Shown: positions 14,701 through 28,404 of the stretch, in pieces
How the letters are laid out: each line of letters opens with the position of its first letter
How positions within the stretch are numbered: the stretch's first letter is position 1
Assembly: GCA_017165825.1 (NCBI GenBank)
Contig: CM029366.1
Span: forward strand, 32,130,349 to 32,194,348
DNA length: 64,000 bases
Direction: 5' to 3'
Origin: Hepsetus odoe
Lineage: Eukaryota; Chordata; Actinopteri; Characiformes; Hepsetidae
The notes under the pieces: model-generated
Seen by the model: the letters and a program-made list of their open reading frames with translations, nothing else
Told to the model about the DNA's origin: nothing
The model's database searches: none
Made by a program: the position numbers and the translations under genes

Positions 14701-15982
14701 TATATGCTTTTGTATATGTTATATATAATCTCAATATCAAAAGCTTACAATATTCAGAGGAGGCAAAAATCGACCCATTCTTTATTCCAGATACTTGTGT
14801 AAAAATGACTTTGGTTAAATCAAAAGACTGATTCAGAATGTAAAGTAAAAAGTACAGGAGTGTACTGAGAATAAATAAAAAGTACAGGAATGTACTGAGA
14901 GAATAAATAAAAAGTACAGGAATGTACTGAGAGTGTAAAGTAAAAAGTACAGGAATGTACTGAGAGAATAAATAAAAAGTACAGGAATGTACTGAGAGTA
15001 TAAAGTAAAAGTACAGGAATGTACTGAGAGTGTAAAGTAAAAGTACAGGAATGTACTGAGAGAATAAATAAAAAGTACAGGAATGTACTGAGAGTGTAAA
15101 GTAAAAGTACAGGAATGTACTGAGAGTGTAAAGTAAAAGTACAGGAATGTACTGAGAGTATAAAGTAAAAGTACAGGAATGTACTGAGAGTGTAGAGTGA
15201 GACGTGTCTCCTCTGAAGGACGTCTGGAGCGTCTGTCTGTGCTGAAAGTGAACTGAATCTCACTCCATATTAATAGAATTAAAGACTATTAAAGCCACTT
15301 TTTCTGTGTTTGTGTCCATTCAGGCTGAGACGGGTCTGGATGTTGGGAAGGTGATGGAGAATAAAAATAAAGGAAAATTCAGGTGTGTTCAGACTTAACT
15401 AAGAGGTCTGTTCTGAAAATGGATGGAGGAGGAAGGACAGTATTTGGGTTGAAATGTCGGGAATAAAGTTACCCGAAACCTCTACTTTAGTATATAATGA
15501 AGTCATTCATCGTTCCCATTTTTGATAATATTATCAGTCGGGGTGATTAGGTCTGCTTTTCAAACAGCAGACTTGGGTTGTCCATACAATCTCACCACAA
15601 TTACAAGTGTCCTTGATACCGAAAAGACCATTTTCCTACATCTGTAAATATTGGAATCTGCATATAAAGTGTCTGAATTATTCGTGACAAAAAGGAAATG
15701 AAGTAAAATCTTCAGTGCAGGCCCAGATAGAAGTGTCCTTACTTTACAGCCAAAGAGCCAGAGAGATGAGAAACCTCCTTTAGACGTTCTCAGTCCAGGC
15801 TGTTTACCCAGACTGAGCATCGTTTTGTTATAATGTGCATTTTACTGATGAACAGAACAGAAGAGCGGCTGCTGTTAAAAGAATGAACAGTTTCCACTCC
15901 CTGTATAAAAATAGTCTTCTGCTGATGGAAGGTTTCAGAATAAGAGATGATAGTCTTTCAGCCTCTCCCTCTTCTTCTCTCT

Positions 15983-16036
<54 letters not shown>

Positions 16037-16153
16037 ATCTTTCCCACTGTTTCTCTGACAGTCCTCAAAGATCAAATCAAATTCGCCGACACAGACGCTC
16101 TAAATATAGACCAGGCGGCTCAGACACAATAAAGACAGTTAAAGGTACAGTTC

Positions 16154-16202
<49 letters not shown>

Positions 16203-19200
16203 CATTCATGTTTATGGGAGTAAATGACACAGACTGAAATGTTAAAATGTAAGAGAATACATGTACGATAAAAGTAGCTTTTATATTTTTACATTATTTC
16301 ATATGTAGCACTATTTATATATTTTAAAGCAAATATATATATATATATAGAATAGAGATAATAAAAACAGAAAGAGACACACATTTAAAGAGGAATGACT
16401 CTTCTTCTTCTTCTTCTTTTTCTTTCGGCTGCTCCCGTTTAGGGGTCGCCACAGCGGATCAACTGTCTCCATTTCTTCCTGTCTTTTGCATCTTCCTGCT
16501 TCAAACCGACCACCTGCATGTCCTCTCTCACCACATCCATAAACCTCCTCTTTGGTCTTCCTCTTCTCCTCTTTCCTGGCAGCTCCATCTTCAACATCCT
16601 CCTCCAGATATAATCCTCGTCTCTCCTCTGGACGTGTCCAAACCAACGCAACCTTGCTTCTCTAACTTTGTCTCCAAGACGTCTAACCTGATCTGTCCCT
16701 CTAATATACTAATTTCTGATCCTGTCCATCCTCGTCACACCCAACGAAAATCTCAGCATCTTTAACTCTGACACTCAAGGTCTAACTCAAGGTCTTTTCC
16801 TTCATTTTAAGTATTAAAAGTCACTAGTCGAGCTGACGTCTCTGCAGTCCCAGAGCTGAGGTTAACTCAGCATTTCCTGACAATCCTGTGCTGTGGCACA
16901 TTTTCAGGTCGGGTTCCCCTGTGATGGCATGTTAAGCCCTAAATGTAACTAAAATCCAGCAGTGAGGTCATCGAACGTAAATAATATCGGTGCAAACGGG
17001 TCGGGTCGCCTACATAGCACCACTGGTCTCCTGGCAATGAAGCAGCTCTATTTTATTTGGTGACTTGTTGGATCAAGAACTTGCAGCCTCAGTATCTGTT
17101 TCGGTAAAAACCACTGACAACTGCTGGTGATGTACTGGGTTCTTAAAGGGTCAACCCATGTCATAGGGGAACTTTTCAAACACTACCTTTTGCCTTTACC
17201 CTCTCTCACTGAGAAGGTCCTGCGTTCGATTCCCAGGTGGGACAGTCCGGGTCCTTTCTGTGAAGTTCTTCTGTGTCTGTGTGTGTTTCCTGCAGGAGCT
17301 CCACTTTCCTGCCACCAACCAAAGGCCTGAGCGTCAGGAGGACTGGAGATGCTAAATTGCCTGTAGGTGTGAGTGTGTTTGTCTGTGTATCTGCAATGGA
17401 ATAGTGACCTGTCCAGAGTGTGTGTCCACCTTTCATCCTGTGAGAGCTGGGGTAGACTCCAGCACTGCCTGTGACCCTAATTAGGACAAGCGGCTCAGAA
17501 AATGAGTCAGTTTTTTAGCTGAAGCGACCATGGGACCTTGCTTTAGAGCACATTTAAACATGACTTTTTAAATAAGCCAATAATAAATGACGAAAATAAT
17601 GATATAAAAAAGCATATAAAGGTCACTCCATCCCATGATCTGTGTACCAACAAGTGGAGTGGAGTTGCAGCTCAGTCGATCATGAGATCAGCTGATTTTG
17701 TACCTGTATGATATTTTTTTGTCCCTCCATTTCTGACCAGTGAGGGCGTAGCGTTTATTTCTCCTCCGGCGGCTGATGTGTGGATGGTCAGGAACCCCGC
17801 ACCGAGGTTTCTTCATCCATCTGAATGGAAGACAGACAAAGAAAGAAGCACTATGTCATAAAGAGATAACCAAGACTTTTTCTCAGCTTTAGGTTGTAAT
17901 TCGGTCAAGTAAAGGTTCAGTGAATGCAATATAAAGTAATGAATCATTTTCATAAAATTTTTTTTTACGAATAAAAAAAAGAAATTTCTATACGTGTGTA
18001 GGACTCACTCTATGGTGGTTTGGTCCAGCACTCCGGTCACCGGGATTCCGTAGAACCGCTGCATGGCAGCGACCGCTGACTGCATGGCTTTCTCAGACCG
18101 TAAGTCTGATGTGCGGATGTCGTCTGGGAGCAGGTAACCATAGTTCTTCAACCAGGTCTGAAAAGACACAAGCACAAAATAGGTCTCATAAAACCATGTT
18201 CTCCCAAAGATCATGGTTTAGACGCCTCTTGAGGTGTTCACATCTAGATGTTTAGCTGCTCATGTCAAGTTTACTTAATTTATTTTATGTCTCAATGTCT
18301 CACATTTCAAAATAAAAGATCTGAGCAAACTTTGGCAAAGAAATGATCCTGAAGCCCAAACCAGATGCAAGGTTTCGAAACTGAACTGCTAAATCTGAAA
18401 TTAGGACCCCATCCAAACCCAAACTGACTCTCAGAGCTTCACACAGAGCTTGAGCTGAGAGGCTGGAAATATGCAGCTGGATAAACGGATGTTTCCCACA
18501 TCTGTAATACAGTGTTTGTTGCCAGTGTGTTCTTATGGAACTGCTGGTCAGAACAGCAGATCATCCTCCAGCTGTTATCCTCACTGTGCTAAAGCTCCTC
18601 TCGTTGCTGCAGAAAGAGGAAAGATCTGCTTTGACCTTTCCACCCACCCAACACATCCTTCTCATCATTCACCGTTTCACTGAGGGGCTCCTTCACCCAG
18701 TCCTCAACCTGCAGAGATATTCCAGATTTCATTCCCATGGGAAAGGACAGAGATTGAAAATGAGAAAAAGTGAGAGACAGAGAGTGAGAATCTGAAGCTT
18801 CCCAAAGGCTTGTCTCTAAAGGTGAGTTTAAAGCAGGGCCTTAAACTTTGCTCATAAATTGATTATTTGTCAGCCCTGTTCTGCAATATGTCAACTATGC
18901 TAAGATCCATTCTGTCCACACATGGAAGATCAGCTCTGCCTGTTCTTGTGATGTCATTTACATAAATTCTTCTATTTAGCCTAAATCAGTTTAACTCTGT
19001 CCATCCATAGTAGAGACACATTTTTAAAAAGTGTCCATCCAGAACTCTTGTTTATAAGCAGGAATGCCTTTGATTGAAACATGTAGGTGGCCCATTACTT
19101 GTGGCCACTCAGTGTAAACACTCACATTTGCAGCATTTAGCAGACGCTCTTATCCAGAGCGACTTATTACAGGGACAGTCCCTCCTGGAGACACTCAGGG

Positions 19201-20722
19201 TTAAGGGTCTTGCTCAGGGACCCAGTGGTGGTAGTGCTAGAGGTGGGATTCGAACCTGGGACCTCTTGAGCCATAGGTCTGTAGGAAAGTACCACCACTA
19301 GCCCACCACCAGGGCTAGTCAACTCAGGCTGCCAGCGCTTTGGTTTGCATTGCTTTCTGTCACCTTCCATTTCCCTTATGTCAGAGTGTCCACAGTGTCC
19401 AGAGAGTCCAGAGTCCACAGCATCAATGCAGCGCCAATTTTGACGCTTTAGCCACTTCCATTGTGAACGAATGCTAAGCTAAAGACTTAACAAGGCAAAG
19501 CAGCTCTTTCTAATCTATTGTTTTACTGCTGCTTTTTTATTATCCATTAAACAAAATTGATTTCTTCTTTTTTTGGCTGCTGCCGTTTAGGGGTTAACAC
19601 AGCGGATTAACCATTTCCATTTCTTGTCCTCTCTCACCACGTCCATAAACCTCCTCTTTGGTCTTCTTCTTTCCTGGCAGCTCCATCTTCAACATCCTTC
19701 TCCTAATATAATCCTTCGTCTCTGCTCTGGACATGTCCAAACCAACCAATCTCTAACTGTGTCTCCAAAACGTCTAACCTGATCTGTCCCTCTAATATAC
19801 TCATTTCTAATGCAGGGCAGCGGTGGCCTAGCGGTTAGGGCGTTAGCCATATGATCGGAGGATCGGGGGTTCAAACCCCTTCCCAATAGGTTGCCCTGAG
19901 GTACCCTTGAGCAAGGTACCGTTCCCATCACTGCTCCCCGGGCGCTTTCAATAGCTGCCCACTGCTGCACGGGTTTGAGTGTGCATGGGTAAAATGCAGA
20001 GGTCCAATTTCGTTGTGGTTCATGTGTGCTGTGCCGTGACCTCGCAATGACAAGGGTAGTCACTTTCACTTTTTTAATCCTGTCCATCTTCGTCACACCC
20101 AACAAACATCTCAGCATCTTTAACTCTGACACCTCCAGCTCCATTTCTCGCCTTTTCCTCATCTAAAGTTTAAAAACATCAAATACATTTAAAAGATTAA
20201 AAAGAATAGAAATTGACTCTTGTCAATTCCGTTCTTTTAAATGTATTGATTTTTTCCCCATTTGGCATGAGCGATGCTATGAAAAAAAAGAAGCCTTGAA
20301 ATAAAGCGTTGAATTTGCCGTAAAATGCCAATGAAATTGAAATGATCTTTTGCATTCTAAGAAATCTGGCATATAATGACTTGAAATGACTGAAGATGTT
20401 TTCACTTTTCAAGACCATTTTTTGCTGCGTGCACTCAGAACATGTTCAGCTTGAAGAGCCTTGAAGGCACAGCTTTAGCATTTATTTCCAGCTCTATAAA
20501 GAAAAGCTTCTTAGACACATTTGCATTCCACAGAGACAACATATGGACATTCTTCCGTCCAAAGCGCTGCCATTCATTTACAGTCAGTAAAAAAGACGCC
20601 ATAGAAAAGCCTCGTGTCCTCATCTCACTCCACCATCTCAAACTCGCCTCCTCAGCTTTCATCTCTCCCCACGGATGAGTGCAGAGTAGAAGCCAAGCAA
20701 GCAAAGCCCCCATTTTACAGCG

Positions 20723-20794
<72 letters not shown>

Positions 20795-23700
20795 GGGCTT
20801 TATAATTGAGTTCATGGCTGAGGGTCCATTTTCAACATGAATATTTTAACGGTGGGACTTCTGCTCCTCGTTCAGCTCCTCAGAGGAGTGTTGGGAACCA
20901 CAGTAACAACCATCGGAGAACCAGAGAACTTTTTAACTGGGTAAGAGTCACCCACTACTACTATTGGAGTCTCTTATTTGGCTCCATGATCAGTGGAGAG
21001 TTGAACAGTGTCTGTTAAAACACAAACCACAGGATTCTGTAAAACTTCAATCGAGCTGAGATTCCAGTCGGGGCTGTTTGCTGAACTCAAGGCACGGATT
21101 TCGGAATGAAGCTTGAGGGTGTTTCAGTTCTGGATCAAAGGAAAAGGATTCTGATCAAAGTTAGGTGTGTTTGATCAAGATTCGTATCAAGGGTAAATGT
21201 GCTCAAGCCACAAGATTCCAATTAAAGTTAGGTTTCCTCATGCCACGAGATTTAAGGTTCCACTACGCATCCTTAGACACAGATCCAAACATCCATGTGA
21301 ATTGATTATGTTTGATTGATCTGTCAACCTTTCAACCCTAAGACTGAATGACTTCAATTGCAATTGAAATGCGCCCATTTTTTCAGCAGCTATTGAAAGC
21401 AACCGGGTAGCAGTCATGGGGACGGTACCTTGCTCAAGAGTACCTCGGGGAAACTTACTGGTCTGAGATGCAAACTCATGACCATCCAGGCCTGAGGCCT
21501 TGTCCCTAAACACTAGACCAATGTTTAACAGCTCTGGGCAATTATTTATTCAGTGCGACTGCAGGTGTTAATTACTACCGTTATAATAAAACGAGCCAAT
21601 AGGGTAACAGAAAGTGTTGCTTAAGTGAAGTGAAAGTGACAAGCTGTCATTGTGAAACACGGCACACCGTGAACCACAACTAAATTCAGCCTCTGCATTT
21701 AACCCACTCACACCATGCAGCAGGGTGAAACTATTAAGAGGGCCTGGGGAGCAGTTATGGGGACGGTACCTTGCTCAAGTGTATCTCAGGGCAACCTTCT
21801 GGTCTGGGATTTGAACCCACGAGCTTCCATTCCTGAGGCCAACTCCCTAACCACTAGGCCACCGCTGCTCCAACTTAAACTGTATGTTTATCTTGAGCTG
21901 CAAGTCTATTTCATTACATAAGGCTGCAATAATGATAATGAAATAAAAAAAGACCAAACAAGAAACTCAGAGGAAATACCGTACACAGTGACGCTATCTA
22001 AAATATACTTGTGCTGCTGTTTAAAGTGATCAGAGTAAACACTGAGCTACAAGGTGCAGGCAATGTGTCTGAATAATGTAACAGAGACTAAAAATTCTTT
22101 ACCGGGATGGCTTAGCCTCTAGTGGCAAAAGAGGCTGCTGCTTTGCCCCCTTTCCATTAAATAATTTACCAGCGCTGTTAACGTCACAGCTACCAACAGT
22201 GCCAAGCAACGGGACTCAAGCTCAAGTTAAACAAAGCCTTGTCCTCAGGCAAACAGCAAGGTAACTGTATACCCTAAAGTATCCAGACCTCTCTTCTAAT
22301 GAATGAGCTACTTTTAAAGTGCCCCAGGATCACACAGCTTGAATAATCTCCTTAGAAACGGACAGAATGGAGCCCACACATCGTTATTAGGTCACCATGG
22401 CACCGAGCTGTGGCTTCTTTTGAGGGTCCAGCACATAAAGTTGGAATGGAGTTTGTGATCATCCTGCATCTGACCTCACTAATGGCTACAATCAAATCCT
22501 CACAGCCATGCTGCATCATAGAGTCTTGAGATGGACGACTCTCCACCACCTGTACGGTGGACATCTTATGCATTTCCTGAAAGAAAAGGCCTCCCAGCCA
22601 AGTCCATCAATCACCGTGAGGGTTTCCAGTCAACGTCTCGATCAAACCATCGTCATATTCTTCTCCCCGCGTGAACTCCAGATCAGCTACATCAGACTGG
22701 ATCTGCAGGAGCTGCTGCCACTAAGGTTAACAAAAGCTCTGCCCACTTGAACAGAACCACCGCTATTAGCTAACAGATCTTCCAACTTAACGGACTCTTT
22801 TATAGTAACTCACACTTTACCAGAACTCATTGCTAAATCTATAATTAATAAAATCCATTTAATCTTTCTTTTCCTTCTTTGTTTCCGATGTTGACCAGAA
22901 GAGAACAGGTTCCCCTTTTGAGTCTTGGCTCCCCCAATTAACATGTTAACGATGTTAATCGTTATCACGATATTGGTTTCTGCAATATTCAGAAAAAGGC
23001 TTCAATATGCTAATTTCCCCTAACCAATCAGAGCAATCAAAGCCCTAGTTGAGTGTTACTGACTATCTGATTAACTTTAAACAGGATGTTTCCTTGCAGA
23101 CGGATGTATACCAGTTATCTCTTTTCTGATTGGCTGCAGCTCAGAGCTGAAACACTCTCAGCATGAATGGGAGGAGCTAAACTGCCGGAAGCTGAATAAA
23201 TGCGTAAAAGTCATGAAACGGACCCTTTAATGCATTCAAAGCCAAACGCAATATGTAGCAGAATAATAGCAATGCTGATATTTTGTTGATATCATGCAGC
23301 CATGTTCTGGATGTAGCGCTAGTCAGTTGCTTTGAGTGCTGGAAACCAATGAGTGAAGGAGTCATTTAACTCAGGTTTTGATGGACAATCCAAGTGAACC
23401 ATCACCACGAGCAACATCTCCCATCCTTTGATAAAAGGCAATCTGGGACAGGTTGCAGCTCTGACTACACCGGCAGCTGGTGAGGCTTTTTTGTAGGCAC
23501 CGAGCGGTATTATTATTCCTCCGCAAGCAGCAGGCAGTGAGCACTTCCCTCACGCTCTCCCAGGTGCTGTCAAAACAAAGAGTGGATGAACAGAGCCGAG
23601 GATTAGCTCACTGTATTTCTGGTGAGACCAGACCAAAGACGATTTCGAAGCCTGAGAGCCAGACAGCGCCGTGCAAGACCGCACCAGCCTTGACTGTAAT

Positions 23701-26700
23701 GGCAAGCCACATTCGTTTGAAGAAGGTTAAATGTTTTGTTCACGCAGCCCTCTGGCAGTCATTCATAGCTCACAGAACCACAGATGCATGTGTAAGTAGT
23801 TCTTGTACACGGACTTCCAGCGCCAGGCGTGAGTCACCGCGACTAGCAGGGGAGTAGCGACGGCAACAGTTTCAGCAACGCCGTTCACTTTGTTCAAGTT
23901 GTGATTCACGGTTAAAACCAGTCTGGTCAAAGATACACACACATAAAATGAGTCTTAACTATTACTCCTGAGCAGCTTCACAGGTTTCCAATGATTAGCA
24001 GAAAATGTAAACATGAAGTGAAAGTGACTATTTGTGGTTGTGAAGCACAGCACAAAAAAACACAATGAAACGCAACCTCTGCTTTTCACCCGCACATACC
24101 GTGCAGCAGTGGGCAGCCATATCCATCACCCGGGGAGCAGTGATGAGGACGGTACCTTGATCGAGGGTACCTCAGGGCAACCTACAGGATTTGAACCCAC
24201 AACTGCAATCGTTGGGCCTAGTACCTAAACACTAGGCCACTTTTCTGGAATAAAAAAAAGTATGTAAGTATTCTTAAAATTTTAATTCAGGGCAGAAAAT
24301 GTTTGAATCCCAGACCAGTGGTTAGCCCTGAAGTACCCTTGAGCAAGGTACTGTCCCCATCGCTGCTCCCCGGGCTTGGTAAACTTGATAATGATTGCTT
24401 TGAGCAGTTCATAATGTGATATATAACCTCTAATTCTGTAGCCTTTACCTTGCTACCCAACAAATTAGGAGAATTTACTGTACATTTTGTTAACAAGCCT
24501 AAACATACACAAAACAATCATTTTAAAACTATTTTTTTGGGGTTTGTAAAAGAAAAAAGGCCAAATCAAGATCTTCTGCTCAATCAGTATGCATGATCCC
24601 ACCGAGGGTCATCAAATAAACTCCACTTGAGCTGATAAAGTATCAGAACGTCCCGATGGCACGATGGCATCTGGATTACTCCCTAGAGGAAAAGGCAGGG
24701 CCAAGCAGACAAAGGCTTTTAACCTTTACTGAAATAGTGGATAGGCATTAAAAAGGTATTAGAGGCTGATATATTGTTCTTACAGGCCAGGCAGAGTCAC
24801 AGGTCTAAGAGCTTCTTCTTTCTCTAATTCACAAAAGCCATGGCTGCCCATGAACAAAATGCCCAGAAACAGCCATTATTCTTCCTGGAAATACGTTATT
24901 TGCACACAGCCAGAATAATTAGCTTTTTGTTATGGATGTCATTAGATAGAGCGTGTAACCAGGGGAGAGAGTGGTGATTGGTGTGGACTTAAGTGGACAT
25001 TTTTGTGAAGGGAACAGAGATGATGAGGAGATGATGATGATGATAGGTATGGTGTCATAGAAAGGAATTCAGAAGGACAAATGTTTGTAGATTTTGCTAA
25101 AAGAATGGAAATGGTTGTGGTTAATACTGTTTTAAGAAGAGGTGAAGACCAGAGGGTGACATACAAAAGTGGAGGAAGATAACCAAGATGGAAGTAAGGG
25201 CAGCGATGTAGACGGTGAAGAATGGAAAGGCTGTTGGTCCAGATGATATACTGGTAGAAATATGGAGGTGTTGCAGAGAAGTATGTCAGAATAGTTCAGG
25301 ATATGTAAAGTGAAAGTGACTACCCTTGTCATTGTGAAACACAGCACAGCACAACACAACGAAATTCAACCACTGCGTTTCACCCATACACACGTGCAGC
25401 AGGGGGACAGCTATTGAAAGCGCCCAGGGAGCAATGACAGGGACAATACCTTGCTCAAGGGTACCTCAGGGCAACCTATTGGTGAGGGAAACAAAACCCA
25501 CAATCTTATAATAATAATAATCCTTTATTTATAATCCCATGAATGGGAAATTCGTCCTCTGCATTTCACCCATACACATACGTGCAGCAGCTATTGAAAG
25601 TGCCCGGGGAGCAGTAACGGGGACGGTACTTTGCTCAAGGGTACCTCAGGGCAACCCACTGGGGTGGGAATCGAACCCACAATCTTCCGATCCGGGGCAA
25701 CTCCCTAACCACTAGGCCACCACTGCCCCGTATGCCGGCAGTTTGACAGTGGTGAGATCTGCAGCAGGTGTGACGGGTGCATTTAAAGTCGAGGTTGGAT
25801 TACATAAAAGATCAGCGCTGAGCCCATTCTGAATTGTAATGGTAATGGACAGGTTAATGGATGAGGTTAGATGGGAATCTCCATGGACGATGATGTTTGC
25901 TGATGATATTGTGGTCTATAGCAAGAGTACGGAGAAGCTTGAGGAGAACCTTGAGAAATGGAGATATGCTCTAGAGACAAAGTTAGAGAAACGAGACTGT
26001 GTTGTTTTGGACATGCGCATAGGAGAGACAAGGAGTATATCAGCAGAAGGGTGTTGAAGATGGAGCTGCCTAGCCAGAGGAAAAGCGAAAGACCAAAGAG
26101 GAGGTTTATGGACGTGGTGAGAGAGGACATACAGGTGGTTGGTTGGAATGCAGAAAATGCAGAGAACCGGAAGAAATGGAAACGGATGATCTGCTGTGGC
26201 GACCCCTAAACAGAAGCAAGCGAAAGAAGTTCAAGGTATAAAAACTGCACACAGCAGTTCAGTAACAGAAGGTGTAAAAGATGAAGGAAGAAACAATTCA
26301 ACATTTGTGAAGAGCAATGAAGAACAGCTGGAAACACAAAGGAGTGTGTATGGCACTCTAAACATATATGAATAATCTTCCATATGACCCACTTCAAGAA
26401 ACACTAGTGTGAGCGTTGGGCTAATGGCTGAAGGAGAGTGTTTGCTACATTGGCCATCCATCCATCCATCCATCCGTCTGCCCACCCTTCCTTGCGTCCA
26501 TCATTCTGTCTGGCCATCGATTCATCCACCTATTTAGGCTTTCAATTTGTTTGAATTCTACAGAAACATTCTTCAGGGGGCTTTCTTTCTCGCCCCAACC
26601 TGATACCTCCTGCTAGACTTAAAAGGATAATCAAGAGAGAGAGAGGAAATAGATGGTGGACAAAAGAACAAAGAGAAGGAGGGATGGAGGCAGAAAAAAG

Positions 26701-26783
26701 AGAGAGAAATGGCCTTGCACAAAGAAGGCAGAGAAAGATGAAGACAGGGAGGGAAGAAAACAGGGGAAGAGGAGTCTGGAGAC

Positions 26784-26821
<38 letters not shown>

Positions 26822-27766
26822 CGAGAGAAAGATGAGAGTGTACAGTAGAGGGAGGATGGGGGGATGGGAGGCGTACAGTGCAGTGACGCGCAGGAGAAGC
26901 TCAGACAAAGGAAGAAGGAAGAAGAGCTGCCGCTGCTGTGTGTCCAGAAATACAAAACACAAAGAGGTCCAGTCCTTCATCTGAACATCCACTTCACAAC
27001 AGCCTCCTCCACCATCAATACGTCTGATACTGTCCCTCCATATCAGCCCGCAGGAGAACCATCGGAACCACAGTGTCAATACCAACACTGTTATTCATCA
27101 ATGCCACCTTCAAAACCTCATTTTTTCAATTTAATTTGACAACGGCAGCTGCTCTTTATACTGCGTGAGCATGCAACGCTGCATCCATGTAAATCAATAA
27201 AGCTCCTAACTTTAATGAGCCCACACTCATCTACTCACTAAAATCTCAGATCTTGCTGTCTACTGATCTCTGTCATGTATTAATATTCACCAGAGCCCTT
27301 TATATTCATGAGATATCGCTGCTGTTGTGCTTTGAAAAAGCCATTTTTATGCATTTTTTCCACTTTCTACTCCGTATAATTGGATCCAATTCCACCCACT
27401 ACCAGGAACGCACCCAGTGATATGAAGGTACCAGCGCTGAGAGTCTCATGAAGCTCCAACAAACTGCTGCCAACACAAATCTGCAAAACTCAACACGTTC
27501 AGAGGAGAACACTAATTGCAAATCATGTTAGATTACAGGGCAGTTCTCTCAACTAAAAATGTCTAATGTTGTCCAGATGAGCCCCTAAAAATGAAATGAT
27601 CAAAAATATTAGCATCTTGTGGAATTAGCACACCAGCAAAGGCAACCGAATTAATTAAATGCATCATTATTATTACTATTGTTATTATTGTTGTTATTAT
27701 GATTATTATTATTATTATTATTGTTGCCCCATTCGTCTTCTTCTTCTTATTATTATCATAACATCC

Positions 27767-27827
<61 letters not shown>

Positions 27828-28365
27828 TATTATTATTATTATTATTATTATATCAACAAGAACAACAACATAAAAATAATTTATTTGTAGTAGAACTAAC
27901 ATTTTTATTATTTACTTTTTTTGCATCATTAATACTTGAAACATGAAAAAAGACAAATAAAAAGGATAATTTCATCACATATATAATTGATTAATAAAGA
28001 AAATCACAGGTCCATGAATAAGATTCATTCAAGTCCTGTGATTAGTCTTTCACACAGCGTGTGAACAATGAGTTTGATTGAAAAACAATCGTGCCATCGG
28101 GTGAATAACGGGCTTTATATTCGTCCACCTCCGCATCCCAGTTACAGTAACCATGTTTCATCCAATCGTGTTGACACAGTGAGGGGACATGAATGACAAA
28201 CTCCCTTCTTGCCGTGTGGAAGCATTTCGTTTTTCTCGCTTTGTTCCAAGCAGCACTTGTGAGGGAGGTGAGCGTGTTGACAGTTTTTAACTGGTTTTAA
28301 TGCTTTCATTGTGCCACAGCGAGAGAGAAGACTCTGTTCCAGCAACTTACGCACCCACGGCCGCC

Positions 28366-28404
<39 letters not shown>

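Larger units (their letters stand above)
24935..26230 (+). mobile_element. RTE-clade LINE copy with EN and RT remnants, split by two SINEs
   Basis: 24935-25303 retains endonuclease-region residues (RDDEE, degraded) and NGKAVGPDDILVEIW. After the SINEs, 25740-26230 encodes VRSAAGVTGAFKVEVGL, then VMDRLMDEVRWESPWTMMFA with the reverse-transcriptase FADD motif, and ELPSQRKSERPKRRFMDVVR. A deletion joins the RT region directly to the C-terminal region near 25975. Ends ctgtggcgacccctaaacag. Frameshifted and inactive. Confidence 0.85.

Noticed and set aside
14836..15200. CRISPR-like regular repeats
   Set aside because: The spacers are only two alternating variants, not unique, and this is a vertebrate intron.
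14820..15263. 147-codon minus-strand ORF with repeated FLYFLFILSVHSCTF
   Set aside because: It is translation of a minisatellite. Unit lengths happen to keep frame, with no domain or splice support.
16311..16651. Possible host gene encoding RWFGHVQRR ... KRRFMDVVREDMQ
   Set aside because: The same block occurs seven times in the window with truncations and frameshifts. It is the C-terminus of an RTE-type LINE.
26542..27088. Serine/leucine-rich minus-strand ORFs of 137 and 171 codons
   Set aside because: They run through a purine-rich (GA)n region. Low-complexity composition explains the open frames.
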